A stretch of DNA of 64,000 nucleotides from Adiantum capillus-veneris. Its lineage: Eukaryota; Streptophyta; Polypodiopsida; Polypodiales; Pteridaceae. Location: the NCBI GenBank assembly GCA_014529385.2, contig CM043951.1:111127469-111191468 (forward strand). The letters run 5' to 3'. This document shows, piece by piece, positions 34,425 through 50,288 of the stretch. The translations under genes and the position numbers were made by a program. Under the pieces are notes generated by a model. The model was not told the DNA's origin. It did not search any database and worked only from the letters and a program-made list of their open reading frames with translations. Position 1 is the first letter of the stretch, and every line of letters starts with the position of its first letter.

Positions 34425-36730
34425 TTGTAAGAATTGACAAGGTTCATATTATCCTTAAGCTAGGTTCCTTGCATCCATCTAGCATCTTTAAAAGGATAAT
34501 TCTTAAACTTAGCAAGATATCATTGGATAATCTTACCGTTTCTTAGTACCTTGTCTTCATGTCAAAGAATCGATTTGGGCTGCAACACCTCTTCTTGAAC
34601 TTTGATCTCTGGCGGGTCCTCCATTATTGGTTCTTTTGGTGGATCTCCTTTGTAAGGCTTGAGTAGGCTCACATGGTTAGCATTGTGAATGAGCCAATGG
34701 TTGGGCAACTTTAACTAATAATCCATCTCATTGACTGGCTTAATAATTTTGAAAGAAAAGACCATAGAATCTTTTTGCTGGTTTAGCATAATACTCTTGG
34801 TGGCTCGCAGGATTCTTGCCCGTAGTATGACTTAGATAAGCCTTGAGAAACTTTAGCAAGACCCAATCATTTTTCTTAAAGGCTAAGGCTCTTTTGTGCT
34901 TATTAGTAGCAACCATTTTTGCCTTTTCTATGAGATGGATATAACCTTTTTAATCTTTGGAAGATATTCTTGTAAGTCTTGGCTATATTCATCAATAGAG
35001 CGAAGATCTTCCCATATACTTTAAGTAGTAAGGGACTTTTTGATATTCCTTCTTTAACCTGGAAAGGTGCTTTCCCCATAAGAAGTATGTATAATGTCAT
35101 TGTACGCATACTCTATAAGAGGTAGGTACTTCTCTCATTGAGAATGTTGATCTACTTCCATGACATAGGCTTTTAGTAGATTCAAGAGTCATTAGATTAG
35201 TTAGTTCACTTTGGTCATCCATTTGTGGTTGATAGGTTGAAAGAGAATTTTAATCTACTTCCTAGATTCTCAAAGAGACCCTTCTAGAAATTACTGGCCA
35301 TTCTAAGATCTTTGTCGGACACTATGGATGTTGGCAACCCATGATACTTGAAAATTTGAGATCTAAATAGGGTTTCCGTTTGATGTGCCTTAATAGTGTT
35401 CTTGACATGGTTAGAGTGTGTTTTGTTGCTAAGCCTATCGACTGAAACAATCTAAGTTGCTTCCCTCGATCAAATTCCAATTTTTGGTATCCCATGCATG
35501 AAACATACTCTTGTATGTTTACTTTTCATGGTAGACCAACATAAATACATTTCCACTCCAAGAAGAGTAGATTATGGAATCCCTAGTCTTTGCCCCGCAT
35601 AAGGAGAAGCATGGGATTCATACATGACTTTCTTATTGTATGGGTGAGTAACACATAGTCTATTGCCGTTTGGAAGATAACTATCCTTCAAGGTGAATGG
35701 TTCTTTTTTTCTTCCCTAATGCAAAGATTATAATTATCTACTTAAAGTCTTGGTCGGTAGCATACTCATCTATCATAAAAGATAGACCATTGTGAGTTTC
35801 TATAGACACCACATTTACCCTTGGCCGTTGTGAATGTGCATCGACCACTTGATTGTGCTTGCCAGCAATGGGAGCAATATGAAATTTAAATTACAAAAGA
35901 AAATTTAAATTACCAAAGAGATAGTGCTTCCATGTGTCTAGGGAATGTAGAATAGCTGAAAGCTCCTTTTTGTATATGCCCAAGACCTGTTCATTGGCAT
36001 TGAGCCTTTGGCTCTCATATGCTATGGCATTCCCTTCTTGAAGCAAAATTGCTCCAAGGAAATCACCACAAGCATCACATTGGACCTCAATTGGCTTTGG
36101 GAGATCCCGAAGCATAAGGACTAGTTGAGAGGTAAGATTCTCTTTGATCTTATCAAAGCATTTTGTCCTTTAGTATTCCATGAGTACTTAACATTCTCCC
36201 TTGTTAAGTCATGCAGTGGTCCTGCTATTTGAGAGAATTTTGCTACGAAGAGTCTATAGTATTCACACATACCAATAAAGCTTCTTAGCTCATGTAGATT
36301 CCTTGGATTAGGCTATGCTTTTATTACCTCCAACTTTGATGGATTCATACATATACCATCTTGAGAGATAATGTGACCTAAATATTCAATCTCTTGTAGG
36401 AAAAATTCACTTTTCTTTTGATTAATGAAAAGAGTATTCTCTCTCACAACTTGAAAGATTACCTGGAGGTGTCACTTGTACTCCTCAAAAGAATTTGAGT
36501 AGACTGAAGATTTTTGTCTATTATGAGTTTGAATGCGGTTGGAGCATTTGTTAGGCCAAAACTTGTAACTTATCAAATACATCTTCTACCCGTGGCACGG
36601 GAAATATTTCTTTTTAATAGTGATCCTATTTAGTGCTCTATAGTCGACACACATGTGATATGTGCCATCTTTCTTTTGCACTAAAAGTATTGGTGAATAG
36701 AATGGAGAGGAGATAAGCCTCCCTTCCCTT
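34425..36730 (-). pseudogene. pol: pol remnants of chromovirus 2
   Basis: Read on the minus strand. An RT part follows 36730, then an RNase H segment at 36115-35891 with PIEVQCDACGDFLGAILLQEG and AYESQRLNANEQVLGIYKKE, followed by broken integrase sequence (35200-35650), a linker (35109-34903, SKSPLLLKVYGKIF) and a decayed chromodomain near 34430-34600. No segment is intact; many stops and frame changes. Confidence 0.75.
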
Positions 36731-36732
36731 TT

Positions 36733-37453
36733 TCATAGAGTTTTCCATGTCTTTGGGGCTTCGCCGTTGCCATGAAGGCTAGCCCACCATTGACGAGTAG
36801 ATTTTTGGAAATGCATAGCTACATGGTGTAGCTTGTAGGACTTTGTGAAGCCCTCGTTTCCAAAGGCCACATCAAATTGTTGGATGAAGGCCAACACTTT
36901 GTCTGTGGCACCAAAGGTGCCATCATAGGTGAGAAAAGAGATACTCTTTCCCCCCTCTTTAAACTTTTTGAGATTTTGGACCTTCACCATGCTAGGTAAG
37001 TTTTGAGATGTCCTCTCCTCTTGTATTCTCTAAGATAATAACTATTGCTTTTGTTGGAAGAGGAGGAAGGTGAAGAAGAAAGAGAAGAGGTTGACCTCTT
37101 TCTTTCCTTTTTCTTCCTTTGTTTCCTCTCTTCCCTTTTGGAGTGATGAGGAGAAGGACTATGGGTTGACCATTTCCTCTTGGAGCCACATCTTTAGAGG
37201 AACTTAGGGATTCACTTCTTTCTCATTCTTTGGATTCCTCCTCTCTTATGGGAGAGAGTGTTCTTTTGGGAGTCTCATCAATAGACCTCCTCAACTCTAG
37301 GGAAATCCCATTAGCACGAAGTTGTTGGGTAAATTTGTCTTGCAAAGTAGGGTTGCCCATAGCTTGATGCAACCTAGTAACAAGATAATTGATAAACATG
37401 GGGGCATCATCATTAGCACCTTCATGTGCAAAATCAAAGTTGTCAATGTTCAT
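36733..37453 (-). pseudogene. gag: gag of chromovirus 2, 3' deleted
   Basis: It begins at 37453 with the same MNIDNFDFAHEGANDD start as chromovirus 1 and has a CATCAA (His-Gln) where the other has a stop. A frame change near 37200 separates it from the middle part (37189-36992), and the gag domain follows at 36990-36733, with SFLTYDGTFGATDKVLAFIQ and WWASLHGNGEAPKTWKTL. It ends at the deletion junction into RT. Confidence 0.8.
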
Positions 37454-37879
37454 TCTACTATCTTGGTTATTTTAGCCATGCTAATTATACTTATGTGTTT
37501 ACTTAGTGTATCCTTTCACAATTCAAAACCTTAGTTGCTACTCCTCTTAGCCTTTGAAAATAAGCACTTAAGTATCTACATCCATGGCTCGAATTGGTTA
37601 ATTATAAAGAGTAGTGGGGTGGATATAACATAGCAGAACTCTTAGCGATAGCTCCTTTCAGACTTCTTATGGCTTAATAATGGTAAAGCCATAGGCAAGT
37701 CTAAAAAGACCCCATTATTAAGATCAAAGCTCCTGAGGTGTACACCATACCCCACATAGTGGGCACAACAAAACCGATAATAGATCTTAGTCCTACTTAC
37801 CCTAATATAATTAACAAAATCAACCATTAATAGGCTACTTAAGGACCTCTCTTCTTAAGCAAAAGAAGAGAAACCAAAT

Positions 37880-37892
37880 GCTCTAATATCAA
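37880..37892 (-). other. Primer-binding site of chromovirus 2, initiator-Met type, mutated
   Basis: Directly after the 5' LTR, the minus strand reads TTGATATTAGAGC. It differs from the 3'-end complement of plant initiator tRNA-Met by two transitions (G to A and C to T). Confidence 0.7.
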
Positions 37893-39510
37893 TGTAATGG
37901 GAATGGCCTATGAACTTTGAGAATAGCGGAATTAAGAGAATTAGAATGAGAATTTTTGTGAGATCACTTCGAGAGCATAGAGGGTGAACTTAATTGATGG
38001 TAGTAACATGAACATAGTACTGAACTAACTTGTCATAAACAAAATTTTTGCAAGAGAGAGAGTATTAGAGAACATGACAATAGTTGAGGACTGGATTTAC
38101 TTGGAGCCGGTCTCCCCTCCAAAAGGATTTTGTATTATAAATTCTCCATAAAGAGAGACTTGTTATGATACAATCTTTGTGTTTCTTGTGACCTTGATGA
38201 TGCTATGAAGATGGAAAGATTCATGCATCACGAGCATAACATAAACTTTGCAAAAAGCATTGACTATCCCAAGCCTTAGTTCCAAGGTTTTAAACACCTT
38301 CGAAGGTGGAGAGAGCTAGCAGGGAATGAGGGTAGGGAAGAGGAGGAAGAATCATTCATAGGAGAAAGAAATAGTTCCTCACTTATCATCAATCTTCTTG
38401 CTTAGCATATCATAATAGCATAGTAATGAAGAGGAAGAAGATGGCAAGCTTAAGCATTGAAGCATGGCTCTTGGTTGGATTTGCATTCCATAACCAAGAG
38501 TGTTGGTGTAGGTTCTCTACTTCTCAACAAACTTGGAGAAGGAGATGCATTTTTTGCACTTTGCACTCCACACAATGAGAGAATGTGTGTGTGTGTGTGG
38601 GAGAGTTTACCTCCCTCTCATGCTTGGTCCACACCTCTCTCTCTCTCTCTCGTATTAATTTATTATTTCATTTTGATATGTGTTTTCTTTTTACTCTTTG
38701 AGAGAAAGAGCTTAATTATTTATTTTTATGTATCTAAATTCTCATTGGACCCCTTTAAAACCTATCCAGTAACATTCAAGCACATCATTGGGGCCACATG
38801 TGCAGGATCATTTGAACATGTGTCTTTTAGGTTTATTAAGTCATTTGGTTGAATTGAATACTTCAAGGACTTAGTTGATTAAGCATGTGTCTTTTATGCT
38901 TCTTAAGTCATTTGTTTTGAATTGAATTCTTCAAGCCTTAGTCAATCAAACATGGAAACGTTCATGCCTCTTGAGAATTTATCTTTGAATTTAACATTTC
39001 AAAAACCTTAGCCATTTAAGCATAAAAATCACCTCAAGCTTTGGGCAAGGTTCCCACAACCATTTTAAGCATCTTAGCACCTCATGGATTGGGTAGAATT
39101 CCCACCTCGAGGTTAGCCCTAGCTTGCGTAAGGTCAAAAGTCTTTTTAACACTAACTTTTGGAGGTCTTTAATGAAGGTAACCCTAAGGTCTTTTAAGCT
39201 CCATTAGATGCACGTTGCTCTTTGATAGACTACCTCCTTTTGGACCTCCTTTGAGGTGTAACAATCTCTTATCTTGGTCTCTTGATGAGGTAAATCTAGA
39301 AGCACTTATTGCACATTGCTCTTTGATAGACCGTCTCCTTTTGGACGCCTATTGAGATGTAGCCATTTCTTCCTTTGGTCCTTTATTGAGATAGGTCTAG
39401 AAGTAGTTATATATATCCTAACTCTTGTTCCCCATTTATCTTCCCATATTAAGTGATCACTTTAATATGAGAAAATCATTTGGTAAAGTTAGATATTATA
39501 TTTTATGACA
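37893..39510 (-). repeat. 5' LTR of chromovirus 2
   Basis: Runs from TGTCATAAAAT at 39510 to CCATTACA at 37893, 1618 bp. The short (CT)n at 38634-38651 is this copy's version of the family GA tract. Confidence 0.9.
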
Positions 39511-40038
39511 AAATAGAAGCACATAACCCTATGTGGGATGGACCCTTCCACACATTTACATCCAATCCTACTAATGAGGGGGGGCATGTGCTAAATGGAC
39601 TTGGTGGCCTCTACAGCAAAACTATGCATGATGGACTCATCATGTGAGATACACAATAGGGGCACCACCTAGCTTGGGACACGTATAGGACGTAGATATT
39701 GATGACCAAGATGTACAGCCAGCCAAGACAATAGAAATGACAAACCGTCTAGCTAAACCAATGGAAAAAGAATTTAAGATACACAAAGGATGAAATGGGT
39801 GGTACATGTGAGTGGTTTACATTGCAAATTGTTGACAGGAACAAATGGCTAGTGAAGGCATTGTGGCATGAGAGTCGAGACACTTGATAAAATCAAGACA
39901 GAGTGGTGCATGCAAAAACACTAGCAAGTAGATCCCCTAGGGAGAGAAAGAGAATTGATGCAAAAGCATGATAAGATCATACTCATTTGTTAATGATACT
40001 TACAATGTTGACCATGAGATGGCACCAAAATCTAGAAG

Positions 40039-40041
<3 letters not shown>

Positions 40042-40102
<61 letters not shown>
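40042..40102 (+). repeat. (GA)n microsatellite
   Basis: About 61 bp of uninterrupted GA. Confidence 0.95.
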
Positions 40103-40106
<4 letters not shown>

Positions 40107-40492
40107 GATGCAAAACATGCACAATGGAGTACGAACCACCATAAGGTGCATGGCAATATCCAGAGCTAGCAAGTTTGTGGATTAATGGTAACATTGTTAT
40201 AGGAAAGATCATGGGGATGGGGATGCCAACAACATCGTGAGTGATGACAAGTGCTAGGAGTACCCAAGAGTAGAATGGAGTCGTTGTTGATTTCCCCATA
40301 GAAAGCTCATAGTGCCTTCAAGTGCTTTCCTGCTACCTTAATGTATGATTTCTAGGTGAGTGCATGTGGTGAGTGGTTGTGCATCCCACTATGTTATTGT
40401 GCTACCTCTATCATGTTGCATTTTGTATGTCCTGTGTCTCCCCAATAGTGTCATGTTCTTGTGTCTCCTTCAAGAGTGATGGTGTGCCTAAT

Positions 40493-40598
<106 letters not shown>

Positions 40599-41228
40599 AG
40601 AGATCTCTAATCCTCTTTATATCGGTGGAGAGAAGGAATCTTCCATAATTTTTAATTGCCAGACAAAGAGGGCCCTGACACATAGCCCGACCCCACCAAG
40701 AAGACCATTTCTCTAGTGCTATTAAGGAATGATGATGCAGGCTAGATGTTCTCTAGTTAGTGGGTATCCATTGGTAGGGAGAGGAGGAGATTATACAATG
40801 AATTTTTTCTTTATAACTACAAGAAAAGATGAGGGTCATGATAGGTAGGGTAAAAGGAGAAATTGATAAGTGGTTGTGGAGGATGGTCCTGACATGCCCG
40901 TTGATGCTTTCTCAGTGATGCAACACTTGTCTGAGTACGCCTCTAGCTTTTCTGTGTTGTTTGTAGTCATAGCCGAGTGTTTTGGTTGCTGTCATCATGG
41001 TCATTGTCATTCTTGTTGAGGCCCTTGTCAAGGAGTGCATACACATGCGAGTGTGTGCAAATACATGAGTGATGGTGACTAACACTTGGTTTTTTCCAGA
41101 TCATGGGGGTTGTATTGGGAGGTTTCATTGGTAGTTATGAGAGGAAAAATGTGTGTATGTGTAGGTGGTGTGTGCATGTGTATATGAGTGTCACGTTGAA
41201 AATAAGCTTATTTCACCTCGTGGGCTAA

Positions 41229-41776
<548 letters not shown>

Positions 41777-42329
41777 ACTATGAGAGGGAGAGAGGGTGAG
41801 AGTGGAAGTGGTGAGGAGGCCCCTGCCTCCTCCTTTGTTGACTTCTGTTATGGAGGCTACACTATTAGCCACCCCATTTTTAAACTATATATATTATATT
41901 GCTTAATAATTTAAGCGTGGATCCCCATGGGAAAAGGAAGATATCGGCGGCTCTACCAGTGCTTGGGGATAAGGCGCCACTCAACTATTTATCTCATGGC
42001 AAGTTTTTTAATTCTTGTGAGAGGTTTTTTAATGAAACTTTGAACCATGTCATGGACGTTCATCCGGGACATGCTTGAAAACTTTCTGTCGAGTGTGTCT
42101 CAGAGGAGAGGTGGCCCAAAGGTTAAAAAGGGGCCCTTATTAGTCCTCCCCTTAGCCTAGAGGCATTTATGCCTCTATTTCCATACTTGACTCTTTTTCA
42201 GTTGAGGTGAAGGAGCCTCCCTCCTCTGAAATGTCCATCACTTTTGTGCTTGATAAAATCTCAAAAAGTCCTGATTTAATCTCCATCTATTGACACACAT
42301 TTTGTGAAGCCTACCATCTACACCCATCA

Positions 42330-43165
42330 ATTAGTAATTTCCATTGTTGTAGCGCTTTTTATGATAAATGGCCCCTTCCATCTAGGTGGAAATTGATTGT
42401 CCTTCCTAGTGGCAAACTTGTTGTTATATCTTAAAACCAACACACCTTTCTTGAGACCTTTTTACTTGAGTCCCGTGTTGATGGTAAGTAGACATTGCTC
42501 AACCTGTGCTACATAGTAGTGGATAGCATCCTCTTTGTCTAGTTGAAGCCTCTCTAGATCAAGAATGTGGTTGCAAAAATGAGCATTAGGGTGATCCATT
42601 CTCCTAGCTAGCACCCTGAGACTAGCCAACTGTATTTCAATGGGTAGAATGGCCTCCTTATTGTACCCCAAATGATATGATGTGAATCCCAGTGATGTCC
42701 TAAATGATGTACGATAGGCCCAAGGAGCAAGCATAAGGTGCTTGTCCCAATCACTTGTGTGATCATTTACCTGCTTAGTGATGATTTTGCATATCATACC
42801 ATTTACCTTTTCCACTAACCCTTTTCATTGTGGATAGTAGAGAGTTGAGTGTCGTTGTGAGATACCCAGCCTCTCTATTAGCTCACCTACTAGGCCTCCT
42901 CTAAAACTTGTTCCCCTACAAAAAATTATCTCAAGAGGACTACCAAAAAGGCAAAAAATATTCTCAAATACAAAATTTTCCACTTCCTTAGTTGTAATTC
43001 GGGTGGTAGCTGTAGACCCACCTGGTCATGTAGTTGACACCCATTATGATGTACAATTTACCTGATTGGGTCCTTGGCAAAGGACCAACAACATCAATTT
43101 CCCATTTTTGAAATGGTCCATAAACACCATTTTAGATGAATTGGGAAAATCTCGTTTTCCAAATG
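42330..43165 (-). pseudogene. Integrase fragment of a different Ty3/gypsy element
   Basis: Minus strand. Core: VVGPLPRTQSGKLYIIMGV and YMTRWV near 43000-43100, then broken sequence, then an open 117-codon part at 42815-42462 with ITKQVNDHTSDWDKHLMLAPW, AYRTSFRTSLGFTSYHLGY and a LPIEIQLASLRVLARRMDH stretch. The C-terminal part near 42345-42430 includes NNKFATRKDNQFPPRWKGPF. The sequence differs from the chromoviruses at 20 and 32 kb and resembles non-chromodomain Ty3/gypsy integrases. LTRs were not found. Confidence 0.8.
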
Positions 43166-43169
43166 CTAA

Positions 43170-46810
<3,641 letters not shown>

Positions 46811-47426
46811 CTTGATCTCTTTGAGACACGCGCTACGGAAGGCCCATTGCTGAATCGACACTACCACCATGTTAGCAACTGCAAGGGATTCCCTCCAACG
46901 CCAACAGTATATGATTTTGACAACAACGTGAAGAGAGCGTCTACAAGATTTTGGGTGAGTTTTCTTGCAAACCGGATGTCCGTTTGGTGACTTCTTTGTA
47001 CCTATGGGTTCGGGGCGAGTAGCACTACATGTTAGGATCATACGCCACAAAAAATGGTAACTTTTATTTTGATACATGTCTTTATGCGCGATTGTTGCAG
47101 AGGGTAATTGGAGGTGGGTTATCCAGTCACAGTCCATAGGATATTGATTCAAGGCAAGAAGAGTGTACCTTGTGAGTTTCGTGAAGTTTCGAGTGTTTTT
47201 AACCTAGATTCGGTGAGAATTAGCATTGTAGTTTGGATTGACTTCACTAGTGCGATCTTTGACCTGATTTCCTTATTAGTGACTGTCTTACAAGGTCAGG
47301 AAGTAGGTTCATAACCCTCTTCTTGTTTCCATGCGCCTACGGGTTAAGCTTCATCCTTGGCCGACATAGAGTTGTTGGTTTTGCTCTTGCTATGCTAGTG
47401 TCCGCTCGTGGCGTACCCGCCAACAT

Positions 47427-47450
47427 TGGCGCCGCTGTTGGGGATCAAAG
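47427..47450 (+). other. Orphan primer-binding site, tRNA-Asp type
   Basis: TGGCGCCGCTGTTGGGGATC closely resembles the complement of the plant tRNA-Asp 3' end, a primer site used by many Tat/Athila-group Ty3/gypsy elements. It follows 'cccgccaaca' (47417-47425), a plausible LTR end. The LTR start was not located (the (GA)131 tract may be inside it), and the internal region is interrupted at 47586 by gag-only element A. Confidence 0.6.
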
Positions 47451-47585
47451 CCTTAGGTTAGGTGACCTTAGACTAATCCTATAGGCGAGAGTTTCTCTGG
47501 TTTATGAAAGTATTCCTTCTATCTTAGTTTAGTTAGGACCTATAGAGAGGTGCTAGGAAGCGTGTGTCTTGCCTTGGTCACCCGT

Positions 47586-49824
47586 TGGAGAGGGGGAATA
47601 GGGGAACACGCCCGACACAAACACAAGGGCCTCTCTATAGCTCAGGGTATCCACACCACCCCTATCCTCTCAGAAAACACCTTCAAAAACACACTTTACA
47701 CTAGCAAACCACTACCTACTCAATTTTCACTGCTCACACACTCCACAAATCCACCACACAAACCACAGGTACTGCCATGGTTCGTCTCCACCCTTACACA
47801 CGCTCACAGCCGCTCAATCTCGCTCTCTCACTCAAAACACAGTCGGTCGGGGGGGGGGGGGGGGGGGGGGGGGACACACATCCACATTGCCAGCACCGTG
47901 GGGAAACACCAGAGCAAGAGAAAGAGAAAGGGGGAAGGGGAAACAACAACAAGATGGGGCAACAGTGGCTCATTGCAGTTCACCAAACATGTACACAGGC
48001 TTACACTGCCATCACCATGGCCATTTTCACAAGAAAAATACAAAGGGCTTTGGCAAGCACACTCCTCTGTCAGAGAGCTCCAATTTGCAGGCTTCAAATG
48101 GCACAAAAAAGCCCAAAAAAAACCCCCTTATTTGATGAAGATTTGATTTTTATAGGGGGGTCCTTCAATTTTGGAAATTGCTCTCTCATTGGTCCATCTA
48201 GTACCCTAATTTGGTATCTTTGGGAAGGGGTAGCCACCTTGCTTCATCTGCTCAATACCTCTTTTTTGCACTTGGGGGGGGCATTAGCGAGGTCGCTATT
48301 GCCCCCTAGGCTTCTTTTTATTTTTTTCCTTTTTTTCTTAATTTTTTACCCCTTTGGGAGCTTAGCCTTGCACTGCTCCCCATTTTACCCTTTGACCACC
48401 TCTTGTCCGGTTCATACCTATCTTCTCTCTCTCTGTTTCTCTCTCCTCCTTCATCATTTTTTGGTTCGGCTTCCACTTTTCTCTTGCCTTGGCCTTTGCT
48501 TGGATGTCCTCTTCTCTAACCCCTCCTTTTCCCGGCTACACTCCCTTTCTCTTTGTCTCTGTGGGAACCATCCCCTGCCCCCTGTCCTCGAGCATTAGCG
48601 ACCTTGCTAATGGGGGGGTTCTCTTCAAAAAACGGTTGGGGCCCCAAGGGCCGCATGAACGGGAATGAGCCCCAAAGGGCGCTTGCCACGTCATCAATGG
48701 GGCATCGCCTCATCCACTCTCCTCACGCGGGCGCTCCATCATGCTGCCCGTCCTGGCCAAAACCCGCGCATCACCCGCTAGGGCTGCATGCACACCGCCA
48801 GACGGGGCTATGCCATCACCCACGGGGATTCAAGCTCCTCACATTCCACCTTATAGCTTCAAAAGGCCAAATGACATGGCCTATATAGTGTGCGCTCTGG
48901 AGGCCCTGTTGCGCATGTGGGCTTAACCCATGGCACGTGTTGGCCTCTCGTTCCACTGCACCCCATGGGTTCCCAAGCCTTCATAAAAAACTTCAACAAG
49001 ATCTCTCATCCCCTTCTTTGGCAACACACCACCATTGCTCCCTCTCTCTGCTCCCATGCCCGATGGCCGAGCTGAAAAGCCGTATCAAATCTACACCGTG
49101 TCAAGCACAGCCGTGAAAATCTCATCGCTTCTCACTAAGCTCGCTAAAAATAGAGAAAAATCATATGCAAACCTTTCACTGCCAAATGCCCCCAACTTCA
49201 CCCTACTGTATCTTGCTGACCAAGTATCCGATTGACGTGTTGTCGATTTGTGCTAGCTCCACATGAGGCACACTATCACCCAAAACCTTGGTAGGGCCAA
49301 AAAATGCCAGATGGTGCATCCTCCAATGCAGGCAAGTGGGCACAAACCCGGGCCCCGTCCAAACTTCAACAGCTCATAACTTGGACACCTTGGGTCCGAT
49401 CATCGATCTAAAAAGACCGACAAGTTCCCTAAATTGAGCACTTCAGCCCTATCACTTCACATCCACTTCTCTGGCCTAGTTGCACATGTCCATCCCGTCG
49501 AAAATCTGCAACCACCTTCACCTTTAAACTGACATATCTCTCTTTGCATAGCTCTGTTTGATGAGCCGTCTAAACGAGATCCTAGAGCATCTCAAGCACT
49601 ACATTTTAGGACACTAATAGAGCACTGCGGGCACCTTCACCTGCCATCCCATTTGAGCCAACTTGGAGCTTTTTCAGCCTAAAAAGCTACCTTGAGCATA
49701 CTTTTCCGCTGCCACTAGTCTGCCCAGGACCTTGGTACCTGCTCTAGCCTTCTGCACTGCACCTGCCTGCCGCCTTTGCTTAGAATAGACCACTTTCTAG
49801 CTCGGACCAACTTTGGTTGTACCA
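47586..49824 (-). repeat. 3' LTR of element A
   Basis: 2239 bp, the counterpart of 51926-54282. It carries a run of about 25 G at 47849-47873 where the other copy has seven, and only a short CT run near 48425. The frames inside (for example 47550-48146 and 47777-48598) are not conserved as protein between the copies. Confidence 0.85.
47849..47873 (+). repeat. Poly-G run in the 3' LTR of element A
   Basis: About 25 consecutive G, preceded by 'cagtcggtc' and followed by 'acacaca'. Confidence 0.95.
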
Positions 49825-50288
49825 TCATTGCCCACCCCCTCGTTGAACATTTTATGTTCAACCACACATAGGCTTACTGCACTAAAAAAATTGCACACCC
49901 AAAACAAACTTCTCTGTACACCACAAAGACACCTATAATATGTACAAAACTGCCATCTGCTTCCCACTGCCTTTGTTTATGTGGGTTGACCAACCCCCTG
50001 CTTTATTTGTCATCAACCGCCTGGATCAAACACCTTGCATTGGCCTCCTCCGTCCACCTGGAACACCCTTGCATAGTGCCACACCAAGGCATATAACCAG
50101 CTACATAGCCAAACCGCCAGCATCATACTTCTACCACTCCAAGCACTCATCAGCAAACTTCCCATTCGCAACAAAGATCCTCCAAGAACACCAAATAGAG
50201 CACCCTCGTGCTCACCTTGCTGCTCAATCAACACTCTTGACATATATACCTGACCCACCCTCCCATCCATGTAAAGCTAGATCCTCAT

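Larger units (their letters stand above)
31899..39510 (-). mobile_element. Ty3/gypsy chromovirus 2, both LTRs present, with target duplication AAATA
   Basis: Minus-strand element of the same family as the one at 20007. Both LTRs are complete (37893-39510 and 31899-33598). The five bases AAATA occur immediately outside both ends (31894-31898 and 39511-39515), the 5-bp target duplication expected of a Ty3/gypsy integrase. Internally, gag runs straight into the middle of RT near 36730, so the end of gag, the protease and the start of RT are deleted. A MITE-like element is inserted near the 3' end at 33811-34262. Confidence 0.9.

Noticed and set aside
47550-48598. 198- and 273-codon frames in the left LTR of element A
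   Set aside because: They cross the poly-G run in different frames, and the sister LTR does not keep them open; LTR sequence, not genes.
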